The notes under the pieces: model-generated | Told to the model about the DNA's origin: nothing | The model's input: the letters and a program-made list of their open reading frames with translations, nothing else | Databases searched by the model: none | Made by a program: the position numbers and the translations under genes | Source: Pogonophryne albipinna | Taxonomy: Eukaryota > Chordata > Actinopteri > Perciformes > Artedidraconidae | Reading direction: 5' to 3' | Assembly: GCA_028583405.1 (NCBI GenBank) | Contig: CM053253.1 | Span: forward strand, 15,635,112 to 15,699,111 | DNA length: 64,000 bases | Shown here: positions 1 to 11,655 of the stretch, in pieces | Layout: each line of letters begins with the position of its first letter | How positions within the stretch are numbered: position 1 is the stretch's first letter

Positions 1-1060
1 ATTCTCCAATGTAACGGAAAAAAAGAATAATAATACAAATAATAATAATAATAAAATGTGTCCACTGATCTGTGTTGTAAATGTGATTTATGTATGATTC
101 CAATCGCTTTTTATAGTAAAAATCGGCTAATTTGCCGAGCTCCGCTACAACTACGGGGAGCGATGAGATTGAGAAGTGAGGCAGGGACGAGCTCTGCCTC
201 ACAGAAGCCCACAGTAACTTGCTGGAGCACGGGCACTAATTTAGCGCGGGCACTTATTTTGTGAGCGCGCTCAAGCCAGTTACTGTGTGGTGAGGTGAGG
301 CACAAATGAGCTCTGCCTCACCTCAGAATGCGTCACCCCACAGAAACTGTCTGGAAAGCGGGCCCTAAGCGCATGCCTGCACCATCTCACTGTATGTCAC
401 CAATGTAATGTTTGTAGATCCCTTTATTACATTTATCCTCGCCATCCATAGTCTCTAAATAACTTATTTCACGTATATATGATATTTAAGCTCGCTGGTC
501 TCATCATACAACGGCAATGAAAAAGCACCAGGGGAGGCAGCCACAACCTCTGCCGCACTGAAGGGGGCGCAAGTGAGCCCACAGGTTCTTGTTGCTACTG
601 TTATTCTACGCAGGGAGACGCGAACAACAAACTAGGCTTTTGAAACTAGAGGAAGATAAGGAGGACCATTTGGCCTTTGGTGTTACACATTTTTTCAGGG
701 CGCAAAGGCCACATGCCAGGGCACAAAGGCCATTGAGGGAAACATTTGGATTTGGAGCTTGCAAATAAATAACTTCACTTTTTTATAAGAAAAACACACG
801 AATGACATGGAAAACAAATCACTTTTTTAATATCAATAATATCAAACATGATATCATCATATAGGCCTATGCCTCCTTAGTATTACCGTATATAAAATGA
901 AATACTTTACTTTGAATAATTAGTGTTTGGTATGTTTTCCATATACTACTTCTCCCATTCACAAATCAAATCAAAAAATCTAAAATTCTATTAATATGTA
1001 ACAAATATATTCCATTTCAGAGCAGAAGAAACAGCCTTCAAGAGTCAAACTCTGCACATA
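1..1060. other. intergenic, no gene seen
   Basis: I see no coding region that I can support here. Around 170-350 the phrase GAGCTCTGCCTCAC occurs twice (near 187 and 309), suggesting an old internal duplication. The rest is AT-rich sequence with no recognisable transposon end. Confidence 0.4.
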
Positions 1061-1084
1061 CATCATTCAGCAGTGCACAGTGAA

Positions 1085-1270
<186 letters not shown>

Positions 1271-1272
1271 GC

Positions 1273-1768
1273 TACGAGAGTCTCTTTAATCAACTCCTCA
1301 CAGCTCTGGTCAGAAACTGGACAAAAGTTAAACATGTACAAACCACAGACTGTCATGGCGAATACAATCGCTGCTTTAATTCTGTCTTTAGGACGTTGTT
1401 GTGAGTTTGGACGGAGCAGCTACAGGTTAGTTTAGCCTGATTGATCCATTCAGAAAACACGCATTTTAAAAGGTTTCTCGCTTGCCGTCTTATCTGCAGA
1501 CTTGTCAAAGCATTAATTCATGTTTTTTACTAACCGGTATCAGTATTTAGTTACTTCGGCATCATTTTGAAACGTGTATTACAATAAATCACGATAAAAT
1601 ATGTTCATTTTGTCGCAGTTGGTTTCCATCACAGTATTTACATGGAAATAAGCCCCGCCCCCTCTCCAGCGCGTTCTGTTTGAATGACAGGAGTAAACAC
1701 AGCTGACAGCCGCGGTGAAACTCCAGAGCGATGAGAATATTCGCATTACTTCCGTTGTGAACGCAGCA
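1273..1768 (-). mobile_element. truncated Harbinger-like MITE, inverted relative of 38872-39707
   Basis: Read on the minus strand, this segment follows the element at 38872-39707: the TGCTGCGTTCACA terminus (ending at 1768), the TTTCACCGCGGCTG stretch, and the block around the phrase for AAACTGGACAAAAGTTAAAC. The terminus is followed by TAA, as expected for a 3-bp TWA target. The other end is lost at the microsatellite near 1270. Confidence 0.6.
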
Positions 1769-1771
1769 TAA

Positions 1772-2213
1772 TGCAGTTCAGAAAACACTGTTCTGTCGCT
1801 TTTAAAGCAACTTCGAGATTTTAACAGTATCAGGGGCACACAGGCCATGGTGGCCGTAGGACGTACAATTATTTGTGGGGCATAACGGCCAGACCGAGGG
1901 GCTACGACGGCCATGGCCGCCGTGAAAATCCTACCCTGCCCACATGACAGCTCATTGTTACTTTGTAATTCTACTCCACTACAATTCAGAGGTTAACTTG
2001 GTATTTTTACTCCACTACACTTATTTGAGTTACTTTGCAGATTCTGATTAATGATGTGAAATATAAACAACCCTTAAATCAGACTTTAGTTACACCTGAG
2101 TAAAATTCAGGTAAGGTGATTGTCAAGTGCCAACAATCAGGAGAGATATTTGATAGTTGGTGCTTGAGAAGACTAAACATGTATCTGCAATTGACATGAA
2201 TGGAAACGAGTAA
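1772..2213. other. unassigned sequence with GGCCATGG-rich block
   Basis: From about 1831 to 1925 there is a GC-rich block with repeated GGCC and CCATGG motifs (ACACAGGCCATGGTGGCC near 1838, ACGGCCATGGCCGCCG near 1907). The remainder is AT-rich. I recognise no gene. Confidence 0.35.
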
Positions 2214-2420
2214 TAAAGTATATTCATTACTCGTTATTCTCTACTAATAGTTAATTAAAGACTGTATATAATGGCTATTTTGCACATCCCTTTCAAGATT
2301 TCAAGATTTTCTAAGGTTTATTGACATATCACATACACAACTACGGTGTAGTTATGCAATGAATGAAAAACTTGGGTCACAGGTTCCTCAACAGTGCATT
2401 AAAAGACATCTATCAATATG
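2214..2420. repeat. dispersed repeat, direct copy at 9890-10110
   Basis: This segment, beginning AAGTATATTCATTACTCG, is repeated in the same orientation at 9893-10110 with a few substitutions. Its inner part, read on the minus strand, ends in repeated TCTTGAAA units as LINE tails do, so an old LINE 3' end is likely. Confidence 0.6.
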
Positions 2421-3128
2421 TGTGTATACCTCCACCATTAAACTGTCATATTCTGCACATTTCTTATACTATCTACATACATAAGAGTATAATTCATATG
2501 TATAATATCAGTTAAAATAAGTGCTTCAACATAGTTAACATAGCAGGAAAGCAATATATTAGACGTTAAGTACTTTGTCAGGCTTAATATTTATCTGTAG
2601 ATAGATACCCCCAAAGTTTTTTTCTTATTTAAAAGAAGACCTTAATCTGTTATTTAATGTTTAAATAAAGGTTAATTCGTTTTTCTGTTTTGCACCTCCT
2701 CCTATTAATATCTTTGTGCATCCTGCACTAAACTGTTTTATTGTAGAGATCACTTATAGTATCTTCTTGATTTTTTATATTCTATATTTCTATCACAGAC
2801 CTTCTACTTTCCCCCTATGAAAGTATGTACTCTTAATATTTTTTTAATCAAATATAACACATAAAAACAACAATTCAATAACGTGCTTTAACCACTAGGC
2901 GGTGCACACAAGGTACACACAGCCATAATAGCTTTGTATTATTAGTGTAGGACACTTATGTATGTACTTATGTATGTACAACATCTGAAGATGTGTAGTT
3001 TTATTCATGCTTTCACATAATTTTACAGCATATTGCTATACTATTTCAGACTCAGTATTTACATTCTTACATTCAAAATTCAATTCAAATCAGTAATATC
3101 TTTAAAAACTTAGTCCTTTTATATCAGG
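2421..3128. other. AT-rich flank, partly inverted copy of 9820-9890
   Basis: The phrase ACGTGCTTTAACCACTAGG at about 2881 recurs inverted near 9836, and the last bases, TTTATATCAG, match the inverse of 9811-9822. These are the outer part of the inverted-repeat arm that continues after the foldback insertion. No gene is seen. Confidence 0.45.
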
Positions 3129-3197
3129 TACGGAGCCCTGGAGGGTTCATAGAGAAAAATAAATAAAACGTGGCCACGTTTTACTTTCTCGTGCGCA

Positions 3198-3322
3198 CGC
3201 TTTAGTAACTCGTGCGTGCGCACCAGTTACTAAAGCGTGCGCACGAGTTACTAAAGCGTGCGCACAAGTTAATAAAGCGTGCGCACGAGTTACTAAAGCG
3301 TGCGCACGAGTTAATAAAGCAT
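3198..3322 (+). repeat. 21-bp tandem array (left arm)
   Basis: About five to six units of the form GTGCGCACGAGTTACTAAAGC, each containing the self-complementary core GTGCGCAC. Orientation is opposite to the array at 4340-4520. Confidence 0.85.
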
Positions 3323-3329
3323 GGCCTCG

Positions 3330-3508
<179 letters not shown>

Positions 3509-3934
3509 CATTTGTTTATGATAGTATCGTTCGTTCCGGTGCACTCCGGCAGGACTATAGCACATCAAGATTAAGATTAAACGAATTTCTTTCACTTGGG
3601 AATACACATATAACTATGGAGAACCAGATTTGTGTAAATTACTGTTCGTGGTAATTTTAAAACAAATGCCGGTGGTGTCGGACACACACAAACACACCGG
3701 ACACGCACACACATCATGCGCCCCGGTGACAGGACATCTCCTTCATAAAACGAGGGGGAATACTCTGGTAGTTCGATGTGTGTTGAGGTGTGTGTGGTTA
3801 AACGTAGCAGCCTCGATCTCTATTCAGCGGTTCTAATGAAGGGAAACGCAGTGAAGTAAACAGTAAAAGGCACAGCTCTTTGCAGCTGGTGCTGCTCTTC
3901 TCAGATTCTGCTGGGTTACACGTTACTGCCTCCA

Positions 3935-4110
3935 GTGCCCTGTACGACGAAGCCAGTTCAACAGACCCTGGATATGTTTGATTTACCCGGCTTAACTAAC
4001 CCTAACAAACGCGATGTCGCTAAGCGGTCCTACGAAGCTGGTTATCAACTCAGCAAATCAACCAGGGTTTCTCTGTCCGGCTGAGAGCGCGTTCACGTGA
4101 AAGGGACGGG
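3935..4110. repeat. dispersed repeat, inverted copy at 33665-33845
   Basis: Phrases such as GAGCGCGTTCACG, GCTAAGCGGTCCTACGA and CCTGGATATGTTTGA recur in inverted form at 33665-33845, inside another transposon. The two elements share an internal module. Confidence 0.65.
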
Positions 4111-4339
4111 GTTACCAACATTTGACCAATCACAAACATGGAGACGCGTGCTGACAGCGCAGCGTCATACTTCATGAATGAATAGTGTAAATAGCAAATC
4201 CTGCTTCGTAGTACAGGCCACTGGTGCCGCAGAGATTTCATAAAGTGAAGGAGGTTTTCCTTCTATAAAACAGCTGTGGGCAGCAGATACTGTGAGTCAT
4301 GGACAGGAATCCCTCAATTTAAATAAAACGAGGCCACGC

Positions 4340-4520
4340 GTTAGTAACTCGTGCGCACGCTTTAGTAACTCGTGCGCATGCTTTAATAACTCGTGCGCAC
4401 GCTTTAGTAACTCGTGCGCACGCTTTAGTAACTCGTGCGCACGCTTTAGTAACTCGTGCGCACGCTTTAGTAACTCGTGCGCACGCTTTAGTAACACGTG
4501 CGCACGAGTTACCAAAGCGT
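4340..4520 (-). repeat. 21-bp tandem array (right arm)
   Basis: About eight units of CTTTAGTAACTCGTGCGCACG, inverted relative to the array at 3198-3322. Because 21 is a multiple of three, both strands stay open across it and give repetitive frames; these are not genes. Confidence 0.9.
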
Positions 4521-4578
4521 GCGCAACGTGGCCACGTTTTATTTATTTTTCTCTCAATGAACCCTCCAGGGCTCCGTA

Positions 4579-5670
4579 GCTGTGCACCGTTATGGTGTAA
4601 ATATAACCCATCTATGAATTAGATCAAATGTAAAAGTCAGCCGAATTAGTATTGATACTGCAAGGAGACGTATTGTGTGAAGAGAAATTGAAGATGTTGT
4701 TTAATTGTTGATATATTTATGATCCACGTCAAGTATTCAGTTTCGGCTGCATTTCTTCAGTTTTTCCAAAGGTCTTCTCATCAGGGCTCTATAAATAAAG
4801 AACTACGGCAGATCTGTAATATGTAATGCAGCCGAACCGTGTATTACAATGCCGTTATGTGATGACTTTTAAAGAGAAAAGCAAGAGCACTCGGAATTAA
4901 GTATTATTTATTCTTTTTAAATGTTTTCCGGATTTCATATAATATACACACCAAATCCCAGCATGCATTGCGGCTAAAAACATCCAATCAGCGAGTTTAA
5001 ACCATAGCTGAGGATCTTGGGTAATCGCTCGAAATGCCTACGTCAGTTTCCGGTTATTTTTATTTTGAAATTCTGTTCCTGACGGACGCCAAAAAAGCCT
5101 GAGATTATGGAATTAAACCAATAAATAAAAGCAAGGATAATTGTGTGTTATTGGTGAGTAAATAACAGTGTGTTATTTTGAAAAGAATAACAAATTAGAA
5201 GGAAAAAAAGATTTAAAAAATACAGATTTCAGTATCCTGAGGCTCTGAGCCCCATTTATTTTCCTCACAGACGGCAACACTAAAGGTCTAAAATAAAGAC
5301 CTAAATGAATATTTGGGATGTTCTTGCCTTTAGATTCTCCCAATAAGTCCAAGTACAGAGGGTGACTTTGCTGTGAAAAAACACATTTTCACCAAAAAAA
5401 CGTTAGCAACCATGAATGTGTACACATTCATTTAGTAATCTTCGTCATAACTAGCAAACTAAACATCATGTACATGTACTGCACACATAATCAGAAATAA
5501 AAACTCATATTACTCGCATAAAATGACATTAAAACGCATTTTAATGGCCAAATGAACCTTAAAATAGGCATTTTCCACCGAGAATAACACGAAGGTCGGC
5601 CATTGTTGTTGATCACGTGGTCTGGGAGCTGTTGCAGCGTCCATAGCAACCACCTTAGCAACCATGAATG
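4579..5670 (+). repeat. left arm of a large imperfect inverted repeat
   Basis: Sequence from 4579 onward (AGCTGTGCACCGTTATGGTG, then the AGCCGAATTAGTATTGATAC region, then 5410-5660 around TTTTAATGGCC and CACGTGG) is found inverted at 9880-9020. The arms differ by many substitutions and indels, so the structure is old. The two blocks keep their order, so a mirrored element or an old inverted duplication is likely. Confidence 0.65.
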
Positions 5671-5778
5671 TGTACACATTCATGAAGTAATCTTCGTCAT
5701 AACTAGCAAACTAAACATTATGTACATCTACTGCACAAATAATCAGAAATAACAACTCATATTAATCGCATAAAATGA
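5406..5778 (+). repeat. duplicated block of about 120 bp
   Basis: The block at 5406-5525, starting AGCAACCATGAATGTGTACA, is repeated at 5660-5778 with few changes. Both copies end in CATAAAATGAC. The 130 bp in between resemble the inverted arm at 9020-9260. Confidence 0.85.
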
Positions 5779-5945
5779 CGGGACGCCCTGCCCGTAGAAG
5801 CCTGACGGTCAAGGGATCCGCTGTCCGCAATGAAGGTCTATGGGACGCCCTGCCCGTAGAAGCCTGACGGTCAAGGGGTACCCTGTACGTAATATAGCGA
5901 CGGGGAGGGGCCCTGACCGTCCGTCAATATGTGACGGGATGGGAG
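5779..5945 (+). repeat. GC-rich 61-bp-spaced tandem duplication
   Basis: GACGCCCTGCCCGTAGAAGC followed by CTGACGGTCAAGGG occurs at about 5783 and again at about 5843. A further GACGGGGAGGGGCCCTGACC stretch follows. I cannot assign a function. Confidence 0.7.
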
Positions 5946-5954
5946 TGAGAACGT

Positions 5955-6031
5955 GTTGGTGTGCAACCCAGTCTCATGATTTTTAATCTATTGATTCGTG
6001 TTCACCAACACGATTCTCCCCTTTTTTTCGT
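5955..6031 (+). repeat. outer repeat terminus with hairpin, matches inverted 11335-11420
   Basis: The stretch with CCCAGTCTCATG, TTTTTAATCTATTGATTCG and the hairpin CGTGTTCACCAACACG (5998-6013) recurs inverted at 11337-11415, where the hairpin is present twice. It continues after two insertions at 7267 and 8603. Confidence 0.7.
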
Positions 6032-6039
6032 GTTGCACG

Positions 6040-7258
6040 CATAGACTGTATATATAAATGGACGTAGTGTCCGTGACGTCAACCATAGGATTCTGCAGAG
6101 TTGCCGTGAAGCCCTTAGTAGGCGGAGTCGGCCACTAACGGCTCGACTGTGACGTCGGAGTCTAATCCCGCCTGCTCCAAATAAGGGCAAAGAGGCGGAG
6201 CCGAGGCGGGACCTGCTGCCTCTGAACTGGAAGTAAACAGAGCTAGCTCAGGCTAAGAAGCTAAGCTAACATGAAATACATGCATACCAAGTTACTGCTA
6301 ACAGTGTAGTTCCCCTATATAAACGTTACATTCATAATCAAACGAGACAATCTGCAAGAGAATTAGCTATATTTTGTTATTCTTAATGCTTGTCATTCAC
6401 ACGTTAAGAAAAGACGGACTCCACTGCCCGGACCTAACGGAGCCGCAGTGGGCTAGCTCCGGGACGCCGGCTGGAGCTAGCCCCCTGCGGCTCCGTTAGC
6501 TCCGGCGGCCACCACTGGGATAATTGGGTCCCCTATTAACATTTGCTCCCGTTTAGCATTATGGGCGTCATAGCCATAGACTATAAAAGTCTTACCCAAG
6601 GCTGAATCATAAACTAAAATGTATATGTATGCACAAAGGGTTACGTCCTTAGCTGGCTAATAAGTAACAAGCTAAGCTACCAAGCACACAAACACCTGCG
6701 AACGGGGTTAACATGTATAATATTATCATTTTAGACTTCTTGGAAGTTCTGTGAGTACATTCAAGCGCACAGCACAACATTTTAATTGTCTGGTATTTGT
6801 AACAATATTCCCTAAAAGGCACAATCACCACGAACACGGCTAAAGCTAAAGGGTCAAGTACAGTACTATGACTAACTAATGTTGTAGCCTCTATGGTTGT
6901 AGCAGAGTGGACAAGTTGCTGTTAGCTGACAGTGAGGCATGTACGTGTCCATCAAAATGACCACGCCCTAATTTATGCAAAAACTTTAAGACCTAATATA
7001 AATAAAAGGGTCGTGTTAGAAAACAATTCACTCACAGATCCATAATCATGAAGGTGGAATCTAACTATATCGATAATAAAAATGTATGGAGCCAGGGGTA
7101 GAAACATGTTTTTTTCTGCTGTAAAGTTGGGCATTTTAACATGGGGGTCTATGGAAATTGCTCCTTTCTGCAGCCATCGCCTATCGGCCAATATATGAAC
7201 TGCAGTGTGTGGCACTTCCGTATTGGCGTCCCGGCTAGTCCCCAGAGTTTGCCGCTTG
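6040..7258. mobile_element. 1.2-kb insertion with 8-bp target duplication GTTGCACG
   Basis: GTTGCACG flanks the segment at 6032-6039 and 7259-7266. The related inverted copy near 11310 has the uninterrupted join, confirming an insertion. It starts CATAGACTGTATATATAAAT. Near 6432-6500 there is a strong inverted repeat (GGAGCCGCAGTGGGCTAGCT against its complement). I see no terminal inverted repeat and no intact gene. The 8-bp duplication is compatible with a hAT-type origin, but the family is unassigned. Confidence 0.7.
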
Positions 7259-7305
7259 GTTGCACGGCACGATTTTAAAAGCAATGTATTTATACTGGTA
7301 ATGAC

Positions 7306-8594
7306 CAGAGGTGTGGACTCGAGTCACATGACTTGGACTCGAGTCAGACTCGAGTCACCAATTTGATGACTTGAGACTCGACTTGACAAAATCACAAAAC
7401 ACTTGCGACTCGACTTGGACTTGAACACCAATGACTCGGGACTTGACTTGGACTCGAGCCTTCTGACTTGAGGTGACTTGATAATTTAATTCAGGGGTCT
7501 CCAACACGCCGATCGCGAGATGCCGCTAGAAGAGCAGACTCCCGTCGGGGAGAGCAGAATCTCCAGCCGCTCCTACTCTTGCTGACTCTGAGAATCCTTG
7601 CAGGCAGGGGCGGGACTTTATTTAGCTGGGCCACCATGCGGCCAATCATATGCGAGGACACACTAGGATCATACCATTATGTGAAAGAAGGGTGGGGGGC
7701 ACAGCAGGTGTAGTGGTACAGGCCAGCTGCACAGAGCGACGGGGAGACAGATTTAAATGCAAGCGCGTCGGAAAAAGTCAAGAAATGAGCGAAAACCCCA
7801 AAAAGAAGCAGCATCTGGCTGCTTTTCAATGATATTGGAGAAAGCAAAGCTGAGTGCAGGATTTGTAAAATGAAAATAACCTTCAGAGAAGGTTTTTGGT
7901 AACCACTCAGGATTTATTGTCAGAGGTGGGAGAAGTTCAGATCTTGTACTTGAGTAAAAGTACCAGAGTGTAGGAATACTCGGTTACAATAAAAAGTCCT
8001 GCATTCAAAATGTTACAATTAAAAGTACAAAAGTATTAGCATCAAAATATAGTTAAAGTACCACCTGCAGAGGGATCTAGATGCAGGTGTTCTTTTCCAC
8101 ATAAAGACCGCCTCGCTGCAGATTATCCCTTGCATAAAGATAGATTGTGGGTCCCTTATAACATGTTGTACACAGTGGAAATAAACATTCTGGTTACCTC
8201 AACATCAGGGATCTTATCCATTAAACTCCTTCTGAATCAAACCGTCATGGTAGCCTTACCTTACTGATCCCTCTTAAAGTAGAAAAAAAACATGTTACTT
8301 TACCAGCAGAGAGAAAATTGATTATTAAATTATTAATGTGACTAATAAAGAGCAGTTTGATTATTAAGTATTATTCTGTTGATCGATGTCATTACATTTG
8401 GTGAAAAGCACATAATGACTTGTTTATGACCCGTTTTGTCAAAGTTTAGGACTTGGACTTGACTTGAACTTGCCCAACCTGACTTGAGACTTGACTTGGA
8501 CTTGAGCGCAAAGACTTGAGACTTGACTCGGACTTGAGCGCAAAGACTTGAGACTTGACTCGGACTTGCAAAACAATGACTTGGTCCCACTCTG
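7306..8594. mobile_element. hAT non-autonomous element (TSD GTAATGAC)
   Basis: The 8-bp duplication GTAATGAC lies at 7298-7305 and 8595-8602. The ends are CAGAGGTGTGGACTCGAGTC and GACTTGGTCCCACTCTG, typical hAT termini (CAGAGGTG). The subterminal parts are dense in the repeated words GACTTG and CGAGTC on both sides, probable transposase-binding repeats. A second hAT-like end, CAGAGGTGGGAGAAGTTC, starts at 7921, so a further fragment is nested inside. Confidence 0.9.
7785..7902 (+). pseudogene. remnant of BED zinc finger of a hAT transposase
   Basis: Two neighbouring frames give SENPKKKQHLAAF and then ESKAECRICKMKITF, the latter with a C-x2-C pair as in the BED finger at the N-terminus of hAT transposases. 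A frameshift near 7830 separates them, and no catalytic domain follows. It lies inside the hAT element at 7306-8594 and is presumably its degenerate transposase start. Confidence 0.45.
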
Positions 8595-8602
8595 GTAATG
8601 AC

Positions 8603-8950
8603 GCTCATGGAATTACGGCATTCGTTTGTGTCGGCTGCCCTTAAAGGCAATGTGAGCGTCCATTCTCATTGGATAACGGAGAATTGTACACCCGGAAGTA
8701 AGTATTCCCCTTACTGTCGATTGATTTTACAGTGATATCTGCACTACTCATCGACTAAAAAACACCAGATTATCCTTGTTAATTACACAACATTGATTGG
8801 TTTAAATTGTGTGCAATGCTTTTGTATTTTCCCCCTTCGATTCGGAGAAACAAATATTTTTTCGGAGTAAAGGATGGCAGAAGACACTACACTACCCAGA
8901 ATCCCCAGCTATCGTTTGGACTACACCATGTGCTCTGTTTGACAAACCCC
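8603..8950 (+). repeat. arm of inverted repeat, partner 10925-11290
   Basis: About 350 bp (from CGCTCATGG through AATGTGAGCGTCCATTCTCA, TCGGAGAAACAAATATTTTT and ACACTACCCAGAATCCCCAG) recur inverted at 11290-10925 with high similarity. The two copies diverge after GACAAACCCCG. Similarity is much higher than for the other arms, so these are relatively young copies of one repeat family. Confidence 0.85.
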
Positions 8951-9019
8951 GTTTTTTTTCACCATTCATTCCAATGGCTGGCGTCTATGTCATGTGATCT
9001 TCAAATTTCTCCCTGCAGA

Positions 9020-9880
9020 AAAAAAAAACATGGCCGAACTTTGTTTTATTCTCTGTGGAAAATGCCTATTTTAAAGTTAGTTTGGCCATTAAAATGCGTT
9101 TTGATGTCATTTGATGCGAGAAATATGAGTTGTTATTTCAGATTATGTGTGCAGTGGATGTACATGATCTTTAGTTTGCTAGTTATTACGAAGATTACTT
9201 CAGGAAATTGCGTCCATAGAACGTTTTCATTGTTACCAAGGTGGTTGCTAGGGACGCTGCTATCGATATTATTTCTGTTATGTTGTGTAACTGTTTAATG
9301 GTGTTATCTTTATTGCTACTCCCTTCCCCGTCAATGTATAGTGTTGGTCCACAGCGCAAACATATTAGTTTAACAAAATCCGCATCTAAAGATAGCCTAC
9401 GTTATTTCCCCCTGTGCAATTCCAGTCTCACATCTCCAGCACATTGTCATTAACAAATACCGGAAACAGACCGAAAACATTTAAAAAAAATAAAATAATA
9501 CTTTATTCCGAGTGTGCTTGCTTTTCTCTTTGAAAGTCATCACATAACGGCATTGTAATACACGGTTCGGCTGCATTAAATATTACATATCTGCCGTAGT
9601 TCTGTATTTATAGAGCCCTGATGAGAAAACTTATAGACAAACATGAGGAACTGAATACGTGACGTGGATCATAAATATATCAGCCATTAAACAACATCTT
9701 ACATTTCTTTTCACACAATACGTCTCCTTGCAGTATCAACACTAATTCGGCTGACTTTTATATTTGATCCAACTGGTAGATAGGCTGTATTTACACCATA
9801 AAGGTGCACAGCTGATATAAAGGGACACCTAGTGGTTAAAGCATGTTATTGCATTTCATTATTTTTATTATTAGATATTA
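9020..9880 (-). repeat. right arm of the large imperfect inverted repeat
   Basis: Read on the minus strand this segment follows 4579-5670. It includes the uninterrupted version of the foldback target site around 9810. A poly-A stretch near 9480 falls where the left arm has a different sequence. Confidence 0.6.
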
Positions 9881-9892
9881 ATAGGATCCCTA

Positions 9893-10390
9893 TAAAGTAT
9901 ATTCATTACTCGTCATTCTCTACTAATAGTTAATTAAAGACTGTATATAATGACTATTTTGCACATCCCTTTCAAGATTTCAAGATTTTCTAAGGTTTAT
10001 TGACATATCATATAGGCCTACACAACTATGGTGTAATTATGCATTGAATGAAAAACTTGGGTCGCAGGTTCCTCAATAGTGCATTAAAGACATCTATCAA
10101 TATTTGTGCATACCTCCAGCAATGTTAACTATGTTGAAGCACTTATTTTAACTGATATTATACATAATGTATTATACTCTTATAAAATGTATGTAGATAT
10201 TTCATCTCCGGCCTTGTCAGGTATTGAACAATCAATAAATAAAGAACACAGAATTGTTAAATATAAAACACAGAATTTGTGTGATTATACTAAATGATTT
10301 ACAAATAAACACCACTGCATACAACTGTTACATATGCTGATGTAACGCAAATGTTCCAACTTGGGATCAATAAAGTATATCTTATCTTAA
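9893..10390. repeat. dispersed repeat with LINE-like tail
   Basis: The first 220 bp match 2214-2420 in direct orientation. The end (GGGATCAATAAAGTATATCT near 10364) resembles the microsatellite-like 3' tails of fish LINEs. No reading frame for a reverse transcriptase is visible. Confidence 0.45.
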
Positions 10391-10639
10391 GCTGATCGAT
10401 GGCTCCTGCCATATTTGCAAAATTTGCCTCTGAACGTTGACTAGTGCATGTTTCAGGCTTATCAATTAATGTAATGTAATGTTATCAATTAACAACAGGG
10501 GTCACAAACATAAGACCAGCTGTTAAATAAAGCTCTTCTGACCTTAGCTGGCATGTGTATATATATTAATGCTGCCCATTATGGGCACAAGCAATTTTCA
10601 CCCATTTATTAATTATATGTTTTAAATTTGAGTGTTTCC
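10391..10639. other. unassigned AT-rich gap
   Basis: No gene or repeat recognised. Confidence 0.3.
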
Positions 10640-11420
10640 TATCCCCTAAACCTCCAGGGATGTACACAGTTTAATACTGGCAACTTCTTATTATGGGAAA
10701 TACGAAAACGTCTTTTAAAACTACAACTCCCAGTAGAGACGTGCCATAGATAGAGAACATGTTGCGAAACAGAATAGCCAGCATGTGTAGTTCTGGGGAC
10801 GCGGGGGACCCATTCAAATCCAGTTTTGGACAGTCTGCCGTGGTTCCATCCCATTTCAAGTGCTGTTCGAGGCTCAGCGTAACCCTCGGAGCACACTCTC
10901 CAATCACAGAGCTTGAGGACTATCACGGGGTTTGTCAAACAGAGCACATGGTGTTGTCCAAACGATAGCTGGGGATTCTGGGTAGTGTAGTGTCTTCTGC
11001 TATCCTTTACTCCGAAAAAATATTTGTTTCTCCGAATCGAAGGGGAAAAATACAAAAGCATTGCACACAATTTAAACCAATCAATGTTGTGTAATTAACA
11101 AGTATAATCCGGTGTTTTTTAGTCGATGAGTAGTGCAGATATCACTGTAAAATCAATCGACAGTAAGGGGAATACTTACTTCCGGGTGTACAATTCTCCG
11201 TTATCCAATGAGAATGGACGCTCACATTGCCTTTAAGGGCAGCCGACACAAACGAATGCCGTGCTTCCATGAGCGTCATTACCAGTAGAAATACATTGCT
11301 TTTAAAATCGTGCTGTGCAACACGAAAAAAGGGGAAAATCGTGTTGGTGAACACGAATCAATAGATTAAAAATCGTGTTGGTGAACACGAAATGCCATGA
11401 GACTGGGTTGGTGTGTGTGT
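10640..11420 (-). repeat. second copy (inverted) of the 5955-8950 repeat family
   Basis: On the minus strand this copy reads from the CCCAGTCTCATG terminus through the hairpins at 11373-11388 and 11337-11352 and on to GACAAACCCCG without the two insertions present in the first copy. It therefore supplies the empty-site reference for both. It continues to about 10640 into sequence not seen in the first copy. Confidence 0.75.
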
Positions 11421-11655
11421 GTGTGTGTGTAAAGGAGCTCAGATGAGAGGGCTCTGATTACAGTACACTGTAGGAAACAGTTCTGAACTGTTTCCGCCAG
11501 TTCTTTAAGTTCGTCGTTCGTGAACAGCTTCTCTTTAGCTTTCGGCGACTCAAACAAACGAATCGTTTTGTGGGAGGAATCAGTTCATCTCGTTCACTTC
11601 AAAGATTCGTTCAAAAAGAACGAATCGTTCGCGAACGACCCATCACTAATTTCAG
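11421..11655. mobile_element. terminus of a TE with AACGAATCGTTCGCGAACGA end
   Basis: The stretch near 11590-11650 ends in GAACGAATCGTTCGCGAACG followed by ACCCATCACTA, a terminal-repeat style seen in fish DNA transposons. The matching opposite end is not evident, so only one end is supported. Confidence 0.4.

Noticed and set aside
4340..4520. CRISPR-like array
   Set aside because: Units are directly adjacent without spacers and the genome is eukaryotic.
4292..4579. 95-aa frame with repeated NSCARFSNSCARF
   Set aside because: The 21-bp tandem array is a multiple of three and free of stops; no other coding evidence.
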